A DNA stretch of 64,000 nucleotides from Shewanella eurypsychrophilus (GTDB taxonomy: Bacteria > Pseudomonadota > Gammaproteobacteria > Enterobacterales > Shewanellaceae), in the NCBI RefSeq assembly GCF_007004545.3, contig NZ_CP045503.2, positions 4,124,102 to 4,188,101 on the forward strand, read 5' to 3'. Each line of letters opens with the position of its first letter. Position 1 is the stretch's first letter. The notes beneath the pieces are model-generated. The model searched no databases, was not told the DNA's origin, and was given only the letters and a program-made list of their open reading frames with translations. Position numbers and translations under genes: made by a program. This document shows, in pieces, positions 9,488-18,262 of this stretch.

Positions 9488-9625
9488 ATGCGAAAACTGT
9501 TAGTTGAAAATAAATTAGAGCGGCAGAGAAACCAGAAGCTGCATCTACTCTTGAACGCAAACTTCACCTTAGGTATTTCAAGTGATGGAAAAGACAGTTT
9601 GCTCTATAAAGGGATAACACAATGA
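9488..9625 (+). pseudogene. Degenerate copy of a receiver-domain N-terminus
   Basis: This 45-codon ORF starts MRKLLVENKLERQ and contains NANFTLGISSDGKD. It aligns with the first 40 residues of the response regulator just downstream (MRILLVEDDLELQ, DANFTIDVASDGED) at roughly 22 of 37 positions. The paired acidic residues D8 and D9 needed for Mg2+ binding are N and K here. The copy stops before the phospho-acceptor region, at a TGA that overlaps the ATG of the real regulator (ATGA, 9622-9625). It is most simply a decayed partial tandem duplication. The overlap could allow translational coupling, so it might still act as a leader peptide. Confidence 0.7.
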
Positions 9626-10332
9626 GGATACTACTCGTTGAAGATGATTTAGAGTTACAGGCAAACCTTAAACAGCATTTGATTGATGCCAACTTTACTA
9701 TTGATGTCGCCAGTGATGGAGAGGATGGTCTATTTCAGGGAAGTGAATACTCTTATGATGCGGGGATCATAGATGTGGGCTTACCTAAGCTTAATGGTAT
9801 CGAATTGATCACTAAGCTCAGAGAGCAAGAGGTAGACTTTCCCATCTTGATCTTAACCGCCCGTGACAGCTGGCAAGATAAGGTCGAGGGCTTAGATGCT
9901 GGCGCCGACGACTACCTAACAAAACCTTTCCATCCTGAAGAGCTAATCGCCAGGCTCAATGCCTTGATCCGTCGCTCAGCGGGTAAGTCGAGCCCATTAG
10001 TCTACAATGGACCTTTTAGCATCAATACCAGTACGTTAGAAGTAAAAAAATCTGGTCAGCTAATGAACTTAAGCAGTTCAGAATATAAACTTTTCGAGTT
10101 TTTTATGCTTCACCCCGGTGAGGTTAAATCTAAAACCGTACTGATTGAGCATATCTACGATCAAGACTTCGACTTAGACTCAAATGTCATTGAAGTATTC
10201 ATCCGCCGTCTGCGTAAGAAGTTAGATCCTGGTAATGACCTAGGCTTGATAGAAACACTCAGAGGACAAGGTTACCGTTTGACGCCATTGGTCAAATCAG
10301 AACCAGATGAAGATGGATCGGATGCTAAGTAA
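9622..10332 (+). CDS. PhoP-like OmpR-family response regulator
   Basis: The 236-residue protein has a receiver domain (about 1-115) with D8, D9, phospho-acceptor D51 (IIDVGLP), T79 and K101. A C-terminal winged-helix domain (about 130-228) contains VIEVFIRRLRKKLD and TLRGQGYRL. The stretch DSWQDKVEGLDAGADDY is very close to the PhoP/QseB branch, and the partner kinase carries a PhoQ-like H box. It overlaps the degenerate receiver ORF by four bases at its start and the kinase by 26 bases at its end, so all are one transcript. Direct repeats before three nearby genes are candidate targets. Confidence 0.93.
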   Translation: MRILLVEDDLELQANLKQHLIDANFTIDVASDGEDGLFQGSEYSYDAGIIDVGLPKLNGIELITKLREQEVDFPILILTARDSWQDKVEGLDAGADDYLTKPFHPEELIARLNALIRRSAGKSSPLVYNGPFSINTSTLEVKKSGQLMNLSSSEYKLFEFFMLHPGEVKSKTVLIEHIYDQDFDLDSNVIEVFIRRLRKKLDPGNDLGLIETLRGQGYRLTPLVKSEPDEDGSDAK

Positions 10333-11707
10333 ACTATCAAGTCTGACAAACTCGCTCAAGGCACGTCTTATTATCAGCGCGCTGTTGCTGATATTAGTCT
10401 TGTTGCCCTTAATAGGCTTTACTCTGAACGATGCCTTCAAACAGCAAGTCTCTGCATCAGCAAAAAATGAACTGAAAGCCTATCTCTATTCTATTTTAGC
10501 GGTAACAGAGATAGATAATGGTCAACTTTTAATGCCTGAGGCGTTGGCAGATAATCAGTTTAACGTGATCCAGTCAGGCCTGTTTGCACTCATTTCAACG
10601 CCAAGCCCCGATAAGAAAACAACCAGTGTCACTTGGCAATCTAACTCGTTTCTGGGGCTGGATCTCCCGGACAATTTACCCCAACCAGAAATCGGTCAAA
10701 GCCAGTTTGAGGAGATTGTGATTGATGGCCAGCCACATATCATCTACAGCTACAGCGCCAGCTTCGAGCGAAAAATATTATCCAATGATGGACTGAGTAC
10801 TGAGAACATCGCCTTTCCGATCACGGTGCACATCATTAAAGATCAGCTCGACTACCAAGCGCAAATAGATTTATTCAGTCAACACCTTTGGAGCTGGTTA
10901 CTGATCTTGATGGTTTTCCTTGTTTTGGTTCAACTGGCATGGCTACTGTGGACCCTCAAACCTTTGGCACAATTTAAGCGTGAGCTTAACGACATTGAGC
11001 AAGGCAAAGCTACCGAGATTAAGGCTAACTACCCTAATGAACTTCAGGCCGTTGCAAAGCAGCTTAATACCTTACTCAATACCGAACAAAGTCAACGAAA
11101 ACGCTATCGAAATGCGCTATCAGATCTTGCCCACAGCTTAAAAACACCACTGGCGGTAATTCAAAGCCAGAAAGATCTCAGTAAGAGTTCATTCGAGCAA
11201 ACTAACATCATTAGCCGCATAATTAGCCATCAGCTTAAGCGAGCACAAACCGCAGCCGGCGCCTCTTGGCATTTAGGGACCGCAGTCAATAAGGTTGCCG
11301 ATAAGTTAGTTAGGACCTTACCTAAGATTTACCGAGAGCCTCAGATAGCGATCAGCGCAAATGTCGATAACGAGTGTATTTTCAAGGGAGATGAAGCCGA
11401 TCTGACCGAGATATTAGGCAACCTGCTCGACAATGCCTGTAAGGCGGCCAAGCAAGATGTGCAGTTAACGGTGACGACTGAAAACAACAAGCTCTGCATT
11501 ATCATTGAAGATGATGGCTCGGGCATTTCACCAGAGAAACAGAGTGAAATTTTTGAGCGTGGCATTCGCGCCGACTCATATCAACAGGGGCATGGTATTG
11601 GCTTAGCTATTGTCCGCGATCTCGTCGATAGCTATCAGGGTCAACTTTCAGTATCGAGCTCAGAGAGACTCGGAGGCGCAAAGTTCAAGCTTGAATTTAA
11701 CACCTAA
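10307..11707 (+). CDS. PhoQ-like sensor histidine kinase
   Basis: Topology: a membrane helix at about 20-42, a periplasmic sensor of about 150 residues, a second helix at about 195-217, a HAMP-like linker, then a kinase core. The H box reads LSDLAHSLKTPLAV with H276, almost identical to the PhoQ pattern. The N box is NLLDNACKAA, followed by the G boxes EDDGSGISPE and GHGIGLAIV. PhoQ-type kinases sense divalent cations, acidity or cationic peptides; the signal here is unknown. Three in-frame starts are possible (10307, 10313, 10322). The last gives the usual short overlap with the regulator's stop. The kinase should phosphorylate the regulator encoded just upstream. Confidence 0.92.
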   Translation: MKMDRMLSKLSSLTNSLKARLIISALLLILVLLPLIGFTLNDAFKQQVSASAKNELKAYLYSILAVTEIDNGQLLMPEALADNQFNVIQSGLFALISTPSPDKKTTSVTWQSNSFLGLDLPDNLPQPEIGQSQFEEIVIDGQPHIIYSYSASFERKILSNDGLSTENIAFPITVHIIKDQLDYQAQIDLFSQHLWSWLLILMVFLVLVQLAWLLWTLKPLAQFKRELNDIEQGKATEIKANYPNELQAVAKQLNTLLNTEQSQRKRYRNALSDLAHSLKTPLAVIQSQKDLSKSSFEQTNIISRIISHQLKRAQTAAGASWHLGTAVNKVADKLVRTLPKIYREPQIAISANVDNECIFKGDEADLTEILGNLLDNACKAAKQDVQLTVTTENNKLCIIIEDDGSGISPEKQSEIFERGIRADSYQQGHGIGLAIVRDLVDSYQGQLSVSSSERLGGAKFKLEFNT

Positions 11708-11727
11708 CGCTTAAGCGCACTTTTACC

Positions 11728-11743
11728 TTTCAGCTTACGTTCA
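11728..11743 (+). promoter_or_regulatory. PhoP-like direct repeat and -10 before the DUF3300 gene
   Basis: TTTCAGCTTACGTTCA has two half-sites 11 bp apart, followed 12 bases later by a perfect TATAAT at 11756-11761. It shares CAGCTTA and GTTCA with the site before the GlyGly-CTERM gene and GTTCATCTT with the one before the PepSY gene. Confidence 0.6.
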
Positions 11744-11797
11744 TCTTCACCGCTTTATAATCGGTTAACAATCATAAAACTGGTGTTTGGAGACGAT

Positions 11798-13243
11798 ATG
11801 AACATATTCACTCGGCAAAATAGAATGGGGCAGCGGCTGACCTTGCTGACCCTGTTCACTGTCCTAGCCCTCAGCCTGCTTGCACCATTTTCTCAAGCGC
11901 TGGCAGAAACCAATGACCAAGAAGCCAGCTTTAGTGAAGCTGAGCTAGCACAGATGCTCGCGCCTATCGCCCTATACCCAGATAGCCTGCTGACTCATAT
12001 TCTTATCGCATCAACCTACCCATTGGAACTTGTGCAGGCAAAACGGTTACAGGGGAAGAATAATTTACTGCCAACCGAGCAGTTAATGGAAAAAGCCAAA
12101 GATGAAGAGTGGGATCCCAGTGTCACCGCCCTACTTGCTTTCCCCACAGTGCTTGAAAAACTCAGTGAAGACCTAGAATGGACACAAGATTTAGGCGATG
12201 CTTTTCTTCAAGATGAAGAGAGAATGCTCACCGCCATTCAAACCTTGAGGCATCAAGCCGATGAGGCCAATAGCTTAGCCGAAATGGAAAATATGCAGGT
12301 CAGTCGCGTTGATAATCAGATCATCATAGAGCCGGCGCAAAAAGAAGTTGTTTATGTTCCCTATTACGACCCAAGAGTCGTTTATGGTCACTGGGCTTGG
12401 TATAACTATCCACCAGTATATTGGGCGCCGTATCCATATTATGTACGCCCGCCTTATGGACACTTCTACTGGCACCGCGGCGTTCATATCTCATTTAATT
12501 ATTACTTCAGCGCCTTCCATTGGCACAAACGTCATGTGGTCGTCGTGCATCATAAAAATGCCCGTCATTACCGTCACCATGGCCGCATAGTCACCAGCCA
12601 TGGCGCACAGAGATGGCACCACAAGCCTGTTCACCGTCGTGGCGTCGCCTACCGTAGTCCCGTCGTGAAGCACAGATATAACAGCCATCGCCCAAGTACT
12701 ATGCACACTAATCAGGTTCGCAAGGCACAGTACAATACGATTACACGCACGAATACTGGTACTAAGACTCATAGCAAGGCTCATAACAATACTCATAACA
12801 AGATGAAGGCTAAACGTAATGGTTCGCCTAGCCAGAGTAAACAAACGAGCAATTTAAGCCATTACAACAAGCAAGTGGTCAAACAGCGTGAGCAAAAGTT
12901 TGCTAATCAGATGCATCACAACAGAAATATGCAGTCCAATACCCGTACGGTGAATAAGCACGAGAGCAGTAAGTACAAGGCGAGTAATAACCAGCATAGG
13001 GCTCAAACTAAGCCTGTTAAACAGCCACAAACATACTATAAACCATCATCAAATAGGCAGACACAGACCAAGGCGGCGCATAAGCAGTATCAAAAATCGC
13101 CGTCTCAAGTACAACAAACGCGAGCTAAGCCAACTCAGCAGCCAAGCCACTCCTCAAATATGAGAAGCTCAAATCAGTCTCGTACAAAGAGTTCAAACCA
13201 GAGTCACAGTAACAGTCGCTCTCACACGAAACAGAGAGACTAG
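11798..13243 (+). CDS. DUF3300 exported protein with His/Tyr-rich and low-complexity tail
   Basis: The ATG at 11798 is preferred over the upstream GTG at 11783, because GGAG lies six bases before it and the product (481 aa) begins with a signal peptide ending near SQALAE. Residues about 45-180 are the DUF3300 domain (QMLAPIALYPDSLLTHILIA and VYVPYYDPRVVYG). A Tyr/Pro/His/Trp-rich segment follows (about 195-250). The last 200 residues are basic, rich in His, Gln, Ser, Asn and Lys, and probably disordered. Function is unknown; DUF3300 proteins are envelope proteins. A direct repeat like those near the PhoPQ-like genes suggests control by that system. His clusters could bind metals, which is inference. 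Confidence 0.88.
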   Translation: MNIFTRQNRMGQRLTLLTLFTVLALSLLAPFSQALAETNDQEASFSEAELAQMLAPIALYPDSLLTHILIASTYPLELVQAKRLQGKNNLLPTEQLMEKAKDEEWDPSVTALLAFPTVLEKLSEDLEWTQDLGDAFLQDEERMLTAIQTLRHQADEANSLAEMENMQVSRVDNQIIIEPAQKEVVYVPYYDPRVVYGHWAWYNYPPVYWAPYPYYVRPPYGHFYWHRGVHISFNYYFSAFHWHKRHVVVVHHKNARHYRHHGRIVTSHGAQRWHHKPVHRRGVAYRSPVVKHRYNSHRPSTMHTNQVRKAQYNTITRTNTGTKTHSKAHNNTHNKMKAKRNGSPSQSKQTSNLSHYNKQVVKQREQKFANQMHHNRNMQSNTRTVNKHESSKYKASNNQHRAQTKPVKQPQTYYKPSSNRQTQTKAAHKQYQKSPSQVQQTRAKPTQQPSHSSNMRSSNQSRTKSSNQSHSNSRSHTKQRD

Positions 13244-13261
13244 AACTAATATCGGTGAAAT

Positions 13262-13297
13262 AGAAACAGCGAGACTAAAACAAATATCGCTGTTTCT
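13262..13297. terminator. Bidirectional hairpin between the DUF3300 gene and rsuA
   Basis: An 11-bp perfect inverted repeat (AGAAACAGCGA and its complement) with a 14-base loop lies between convergent genes and overlaps the last base of rsuA. A/T-rich flanks on both sides fit a shared terminator, although the loop is long. Confidence 0.6.
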
Positions 13298-13997
13298 AAT
13301 TATTAAACCCACTTACCTCATCTTCGGTCAGGTAGCGCCACTGACCCACTTCAATATCTAATTTAAGTTTACCGACCTGCTGTCGATGTAGACCCACCAC
13401 TCGATTACCCACAGTAAAAAACATACGCTTTACCTGATGATAGCGCCCCTCACTAATGGTCAGTAACACCTCTTTAGACGTTACAACCTCTAACTTGGCA
13501 GGCAAGGTCAATTTAGCTTCCCCCTGCAACTGTAGCCCCTTGGCGAAGCGCGCTTTCAGCTCCACAGCCTCAGCCGCTGTGATGGCATCGCGTAAGCTGA
13601 CTCGATAGACCTTTTCACAGTGATATTTAGGGTTGATGATATTGAAAGACCAGCGGCCGTCATCAGTAATAAGCACTAAACCTGTAGTATCAGCATCTAA
13701 CCGTCCAGCAATGTGCAGATCGCAAGCTCGCTCTATATCGACACAGTTCATGACAGACGGGTAATCGCCATCGACATTTGAGCAGAGGGTATCTATAGGT
13801 TTATTTAGCATGATGTAACGCGAAGGCCGGGCGATAAGCCGCTGACTATCGAGCAAGATAGTATTATTTTCATGAACTTGAGTCTCTGGCGTGGTAATGG
13901 TCTCGCCATTAACGGTCACCTCACCTTGCTCTATCTGAGCGATCGCTTGCTTGCGAGAATAATCAGTACTTTTACAGAGAAATTTATCGAGACGCAT
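13296..13997 (-). CDS. rsuA: 16S rRNA pseudouridine(516) synthase RsuA
   Basis: The 233-residue protein matches RsuA in length and order. An S4 RNA-binding domain (about 1-50, MRLDKFLCKSTDYSRKQAIAQI) precedes the catalytic core with AGRLDADTTGLVLITDDG, whose Asp is the family nucleophile, and ends with SEGRYHQVKRMF. RsuA converts U516 of 16S rRNA to pseudouridine in assembling 30S particles. It is a stand-alone gene convergent with the DUF3300 gene. The close paralogues RluE and RluF differ in these signature stretches; RsuA fits best. Confidence 0.9.
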   Translation of the reverse strand: MRLDKFLCKSTDYSRKQAIAQIEQGEVTVNGETITTPETQVHENNTILLDSQRLIARPSRYIMLNKPIDTLCSNVDGDYPSVMNCVDIERACDLHIAGRLDADTTGLVLITDDGRWSFNIINPKYHCEKVYRVSLRDAITAAEAVELKARFAKGLQLQGEAKLTLPAKLEVVTSKEVLLTISEGRYHQVKRMFFTVGNRVVGLHRQQVGKLKLDIEVGQWRYLTEDEVSGFNN

Positions 13998-14218
13998 ATT
14001 TTATAGAAGAGTAGAAGTGACAGTGCGACATTATCTCTTTCTCTCAACCAGGGTCAACTCCAGTCAAAGGTATAAATAGAGAATGAGTGAATAGGGCCTA
14101 AATCAACATTTACTGCGGAATATACTTTTAGGGGGTGGAAAACTCACAATATTCAGGTACAAGTAATCAAGGTTAAGCTAATATTGAATAGCTCATTCAT
14201 TTAGCTTTATTCGTTATT

Positions 14219-14236
14219 TATACTAATCGGTATAAA
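14219..14236. repeat. Dispersed short palindrome (variant)
   Basis: TATACTAATCGGTATAAA is a variant of the 18-base palindrome, 42 bases upstream of the binding-protein gene at 14279. Confidence 0.6.
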
Positions 14237-14278
14237 TATTAGCCAGTTAAACATTTCATCAATCACCATGGATGGGCA

Positions 14279-15037
14279 ATGATAAAACTTATCTTCTTTA
14301 TGCTATTGCTAACACAGGCCTGCTTTGTCTCTGCTGAAAATAGGATATTACAAGCAGATATCAGACATAGACCTCCTCAGATGGTCATTGAGCATAACGT
14401 TTCTTCTGGTCCCTTGAAGGATCTGCTCGATGAAGCCGCTGAAAATATTGGCTATAAAATAAAATGGCGCATAGCCCCTTTTGCCAGAAGCTTAAAAGAC
14501 TTGCAAAATGGCAGGATAGACATAGTGCCAAGAGTTATCAAAACCGAACAAAGACAAACCTTTATTGACTACCTAGGCCCTATAGGTCTTCAGCAAAAAG
14601 ATATTCTTTTTTTAGTCAGAAAGGGTCATGAAGATAAGCTTCAACACTACGATGACCTGTATAAATATGAGATAGGCGTCAAACGAGACACTGCCTATTT
14701 TAAGCAGTTCAACAATGACCTTAAACTCAACAAGATCTTGCTATTAGACGATAAAAACATGTCGAGCATGTTTGCAGTAAACAGGTTTGATATCATGATC
14801 GTGCTTGATAAAAATTCAATTGAACAAGCATTTAAAAAAATCGGTTTTACTGACTATGCTTACGCTGACTATAAGCACAAACAAAATGTTGGCATCTTCT
14901 ATGGGTTCTCTAAGTTATCGCCAGATAGAAAAATAGCTGCAGCACTAGAACAATCACTGTTAGAACTGTCACTCTCAGGTCGCATCAAACAAATTTATCT
15001 CGATCACAAACTTTCAGCGCCAGCTCAGAGGTACTGA
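14279..15037 (+). CDS. Periplasmic substrate-binding protein (SBP_bac_3-like)
   Basis: The 252-residue protein has a short signal peptide (MIKLIFFMLLLTQACFVSA). It then has the two-lobed extracellular solute-binding type 3 fold, with GPLKDLLDEAAENIGYKIKW, LQNGRIDIVPRV and a closing LDHKL tail. Shewanellae carry many orphan members without an adjacent ABC permease. These are thought to be sensors or scavengers, and none of the usual transporter genes is next to this one. The ligand is unknown. The upstream 281 bases hold one copy of the dispersed palindrome (14219-14236) and no gene. Confidence 0.85.
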   Translation: MIKLIFFMLLLTQACFVSAENRILQADIRHRPPQMVIEHNVSSGPLKDLLDEAAENIGYKIKWRIAPFARSLKDLQNGRIDIVPRVIKTEQRQTFIDYLGPIGLQQKDILFLVRKGHEDKLQHYDDLYKYEIGVKRDTAYFKQFNNDLKLNKILLLDDKNMSSMFAVNRFDIMIVLDKNSIEQAFKKIGFTDYAYADYKHKQNVGIFYGFSKLSPDRKIAAALEQSLLELSLSGRIKQIYLDHKLSAPAQRY

Positions 15038-15184
15038 AGCCACAACACCCATGCCCGCCCTTTATTACTCCATTAACTATGAGTAAAACTGGGCTTGGTG
15101 TTATTATCTTATCTAAATTATCGACACTCTTTTCTGTAAGATGAACGACCAGCCAATAAAGCCCACAACAATCCGGATGATAAA

Positions 15185-16642
15185 ATGATTTTACCTATAG
15201 TAATGGCTGGTGGTAGTGGTACTCGCTTATGGCCCCTATCTCGGCAACGCTTTCCTAAGCAATTCCTGACACTAGATGGCCAGCATTCCATGTTACAAAC
15301 CACGCTGCAACGGTTATCCGGTTTGGCACATCAAGCGCCTTTAGTGATCTGTAATGAAGAGCATAGGTTCTCGGTTGCAGAGCAACTCAGAGCTAATAAA
15401 CTTGCCCACAGTGGGATTATTTTAGAACCCGTAGGTCGTAATACCGCACCAGCGATAGCACTAGCAGCCTTGCAGGCTTTAAAGAGTGAGCAAGACCCAA
15501 TCTTGCTGGTACTTGCCGCAGATCATGTGATTAGAGATGAGGCCGCTTTCTGCCAAACCTTAGCCTCAGCAAAAATACTCGCCGAAGCAGATAAGCTGGT
15601 TACCTTCGGGATTGTACCGACGAAACCAGAAACAGGTTACGGTTACATCAAACGCGGTAAGGCGTTAGTAGCAGCAAATCTTAACGGATCAGAACCTGAA
15701 GCTGGTAGATTTTTTATCGATAGATTTGTCGAGAAACCTGATCTCGAGACTGCCAAGCAATACATAGAGAGCGGTGAGTATTATTGGAATAGCGGCATTT
15801 TCATGTTTAAGGCCAGCGTATATTTAGCCGAATTGAAAGCCCACAGACCCGACATTTATAGGGATTGCGAGAGAGCAATAGCCAACACACAATCTGATCT
15901 AGACTTCATTCGTATCGATAAAGATGCATTCCTAGATTGTGCTGCAGACTCTATCGATTATGCCGTGATGGAACCCTTGTGTAATAACAAATCAACATCA
16001 AACAAAGCGATAGTGGTGCCTATGGCGTGTGGCTGGAGTGATGTAGGCAGCTGGTCTTCTCTGTGGGAGGTATCGAGTAAAGACCCACAAGGGAATGCGA
16101 TTCGCGGTGATGTAATAGCCAATAACACACGTAATAGCTTTATCTACGCTCAAGATAAGCTGGTCACCACCATAGGACTTGAAGATATGATAGTGGTGGA
16201 AACAAAAGATGCCGTGTTAGTGGCTAAGCAGTCGGATGTTCAGCAAGTGAAAGCCATTGTTGAGCAACTTGAACATGAGCAGCGACCAGAACTCACGCAA
16301 CATAAGCAAGTTTACCGCCCTTGGGGGAAATACGATGCTATCGATGATGGCGAGCGATTCTTAGTTAAGCGCATCTCGGTCAACCCAGGTGAGAAGCTCT
16401 CATTGCAGATGCATCATCACAGAGCCGAACATTGGATAGTCGTTTCCGGTACCGCCAAGGTCACCAAGGGGGACGAAGAGCTGCTGCTCAGCGAGAACCA
16501 ATCAACTTATATCCCTTTAGGCATGATCCATGCTCTTGAAAACCCGGGTAAGCTACCTCTAGAGCTGATAGAGGTACAATCTGGCAGTTATTTAGGCGAA
16601 GATGATATCGTACGATTTCAGGACAAGTATGGGCGAAGCTAA
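15185..16642 (+). CDS. manC: Mannose-1-phosphate guanylyltransferase / mannose-6-phosphate isomerase
   Basis: The 485-residue bifunctional enzyme of the ManC/CpsB/AlgA type makes GDP-mannose from mannose-1-phosphate and GTP and also interconverts fructose-6-P and mannose-6-P. The N-terminal nucleotidyltransferase has GGSGTRLWPLSR and FVEKPDLETA. The C-terminal cupin isomerase (about 350-480) has SLQMHHHRAEHWIVVSGTA. It is followed at once by the phosphomannomutase gene, whose longest frame overlaps it. The two complete the route from fructose-6-P to GDP-mannose. No glycosyltransferases or polymer genes are in the window, so the user of GDP-mannose lies elsewhere. Confidence 0.93.
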   Translation: MILPIVMAGGSGTRLWPLSRQRFPKQFLTLDGQHSMLQTTLQRLSGLAHQAPLVICNEEHRFSVAEQLRANKLAHSGIILEPVGRNTAPAIALAALQALKSEQDPILLVLAADHVIRDEAAFCQTLASAKILAEADKLVTFGIVPTKPETGYGYIKRGKALVAANLNGSEPEAGRFFIDRFVEKPDLETAKQYIESGEYYWNSGIFMFKASVYLAELKAHRPDIYRDCERAIANTQSDLDFIRIDKDAFLDCAADSIDYAVMEPLCNNKSTSNKAIVVPMACGWSDVGSWSSLWEVSSKDPQGNAIRGDVIANNTRNSFIYAQDKLVTTIGLEDMIVVETKDAVLVAKQSDVQQVKAIVEQLEHEQRPELTQHKQVYRPWGKYDAIDDGERFLVKRISVNPGEKLSLQMHHHRAEHWIVVSGTAKVTKGDEELLLSENQSTYIPLGMIHALENPGKLPLELIEVQSGSYLGEDDIVRFQDKYGRS

Positions 16643-16712
16643 CAGTGGCATTAACACATCATTGGTTTTGCAAACCGATATAGAGCCAGACAACCTTGAA
16701 GGCAACAAGACC

Positions 16713-18191
16713 ATGAGTTCACTGAGCTGTTTTAAAGCCTATGATATTCGCGGCAAGCTCGGCGATGAGCTAAATGATGAGATAGCCTATCGGATTGGCC
16801 GCGCTTTTTCTGAGATCATCAACGTAGATACTGTGGTACTTGGCGGCGATTGCCGTTTAAGCTCAGAAGACTTAAAGCAAGCACTCGCTCAAGGCCTGAT
16901 GGACGGCGGCGTCAACGTCCTCGACCTTGGCATGACCGGCACAGAAGAGATCTACTTTGCCACCTCACATCTTAAGCTCAATGGCGGCATAGAAGTCACC
17001 GCCAGTCATAACCCTATTAACTATAATGGCATGAAGATGGTGACCACAGGCTCACAGCCTGTTTCAGGTGATAACGGCCTTTTAGCCATCAAACAACTGG
17101 CCGAGTCTCAATCCTTTCAGCCCAAAGCAGCCACTAAAGGACACTATCAAAAAATCAGCGTTATGAGCGAGTATATCCAACATATGCTGAGCTATATTGA
17201 CTGTGATCGCCTGGCTAAACAAGTTGGCCAAAAGCCGATAAGATTAGTCGTCAATGCTGGCAATGGCGCTGCCGGTTCAGTGCTTGATGAAATAGAATCA
17301 GAGTTACGCAACCGACAAGTCCCCATTGAGTTCATCAAGCTTCATCATCAAGCCGACGGCACCTTCCCTAATGGCATTCCTAATCCACTGTTAATTGAAA
17401 ATCGTCAGGCAACCTCAGATGCCGTGATCAAGCACAAAGCTGATATGGGTATCGCATGGGACGGGGACTTTGACCGCTGTTTCCTATTTGATGAAAAGGG
17501 TCAGTATATTGAGGGCTATTACATTGTCGGTCTGTTAGCACAAGCGTTTCTGCGTAAGGAGAAAGGCGCTACAGTCATCCACGACTCCAGACTTATCTGG
17601 AACACTCAAGAGATCTGCAATCAAACTGGTGGATACGCTGTTCAATCGAAAGCGGGCCATGCTTACATCAAGCAACTAATGCGTCAGCATGATGCAGTGT
17701 ATGGCGGTGAGATGAGTGCTCATCACTATTTCCGTGATTTTCACTATTGTGATTCTGGTATGATCCCCTGGCTATTAGTCATCGAGCTCTTATCTAACCA
17801 AGGCATCACACTTTCACAAGCCGTTGAACAACGCATCAGCGCCTACCCAGCATCGGGAGAGATAAACTTCACCATTACAGATCCCCAAGCAGCGATTGCC
17901 AAAGTGCGTCGACACTATGAAAACCATATCTTAAATAGAGAGCTAGAAGGTAGAGAGCTAGAAATAGTGGGTATAGATGAAAGCGATGGACTCAGTATGA
18001 GTCTCACTGAAACAAAAGCCGCTCACGAAAAGGCCCAGTGGCGATTTAATTTAAGGTGTTCTAAAACAGAACCCCTTATCAGACTCAATGTTGAATCCAA
18101 AGGTGACATAGGATTAATGAAACAGAAAACAGCTGAGATAATGTATTTGCTGACAAATCAAACAGATCCTACAAACTTGATACATATGTGA
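16713..18191 (+). CDS. manB: Phosphomannomutase (ManB/CpsG type)
   Basis: The enzyme converts mannose-6-P to mannose-1-P. Motifs seen are the start CFKAYDIRGKLGDELND, the active-site phosphoserine loop TASHNPINYNGMK, the metal loop DGDFDRC and the sugar-specificity motif GGEMSAHHYFRDF. The start at 16713 matches where homologues begin (492 aa). An ATG at 16629 with AGGA upstream would add 28 residues and overlap manC, so it remains possible. The C-terminal domain carries a small insertion (about residues 400-425) relative to E. coli CpsG. It forms an operon with manC, and a CRP-like site overlaps its stop codon. Confidence 0.92.
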   Translation: MSSLSCFKAYDIRGKLGDELNDEIAYRIGRAFSEIINVDTVVLGGDCRLSSEDLKQALAQGLMDGGVNVLDLGMTGTEEIYFATSHLKLNGGIEVTASHNPINYNGMKMVTTGSQPVSGDNGLLAIKQLAESQSFQPKAATKGHYQKISVMSEYIQHMLSYIDCDRLAKQVGQKPIRLVVNAGNGAAGSVLDEIESELRNRQVPIEFIKLHHQADGTFPNGIPNPLLIENRQATSDAVIKHKADMGIAWDGDFDRCFLFDEKGQYIEGYYIVGLLAQAFLRKEKGATVIHDSRLIWNTQEICNQTGGYAVQSKAGHAYIKQLMRQHDAVYGGEMSAHHYFRDFHYCDSGMIPWLLVIELLSNQGITLSQAVEQRISAYPASGEINFTITDPQAAIAKVRRHYENHILNRELEGRELEIVGIDESDGLSMSLTETKAAHEKAQWRFNLRCSKTEPLIRLNVESKGDIGLMKQKTAEIMYLLTNQTDPTNLIHM

Positions 18192-18202
18192 TGAATTTCA
18201 CA
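18187..18202 (+). promoter_or_regulatory. CRP-like site upstream of the second siderophore receptor
   Basis: TGTGATGAATTTCACA is a perfect match to the CRP core TGTGA-N6-TCACA. It overlaps the manB stop codon and lies 207 bases before the receptor start, upstream of a Fur-like site. It may link receptor expression to carbon status. Confidence 0.6.
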
Positions 18203-18262
18203 CCTCAAACAATAACCCACTAACAAATCACATCTTTACATTGCAAACCTTGATAGTGAGAC

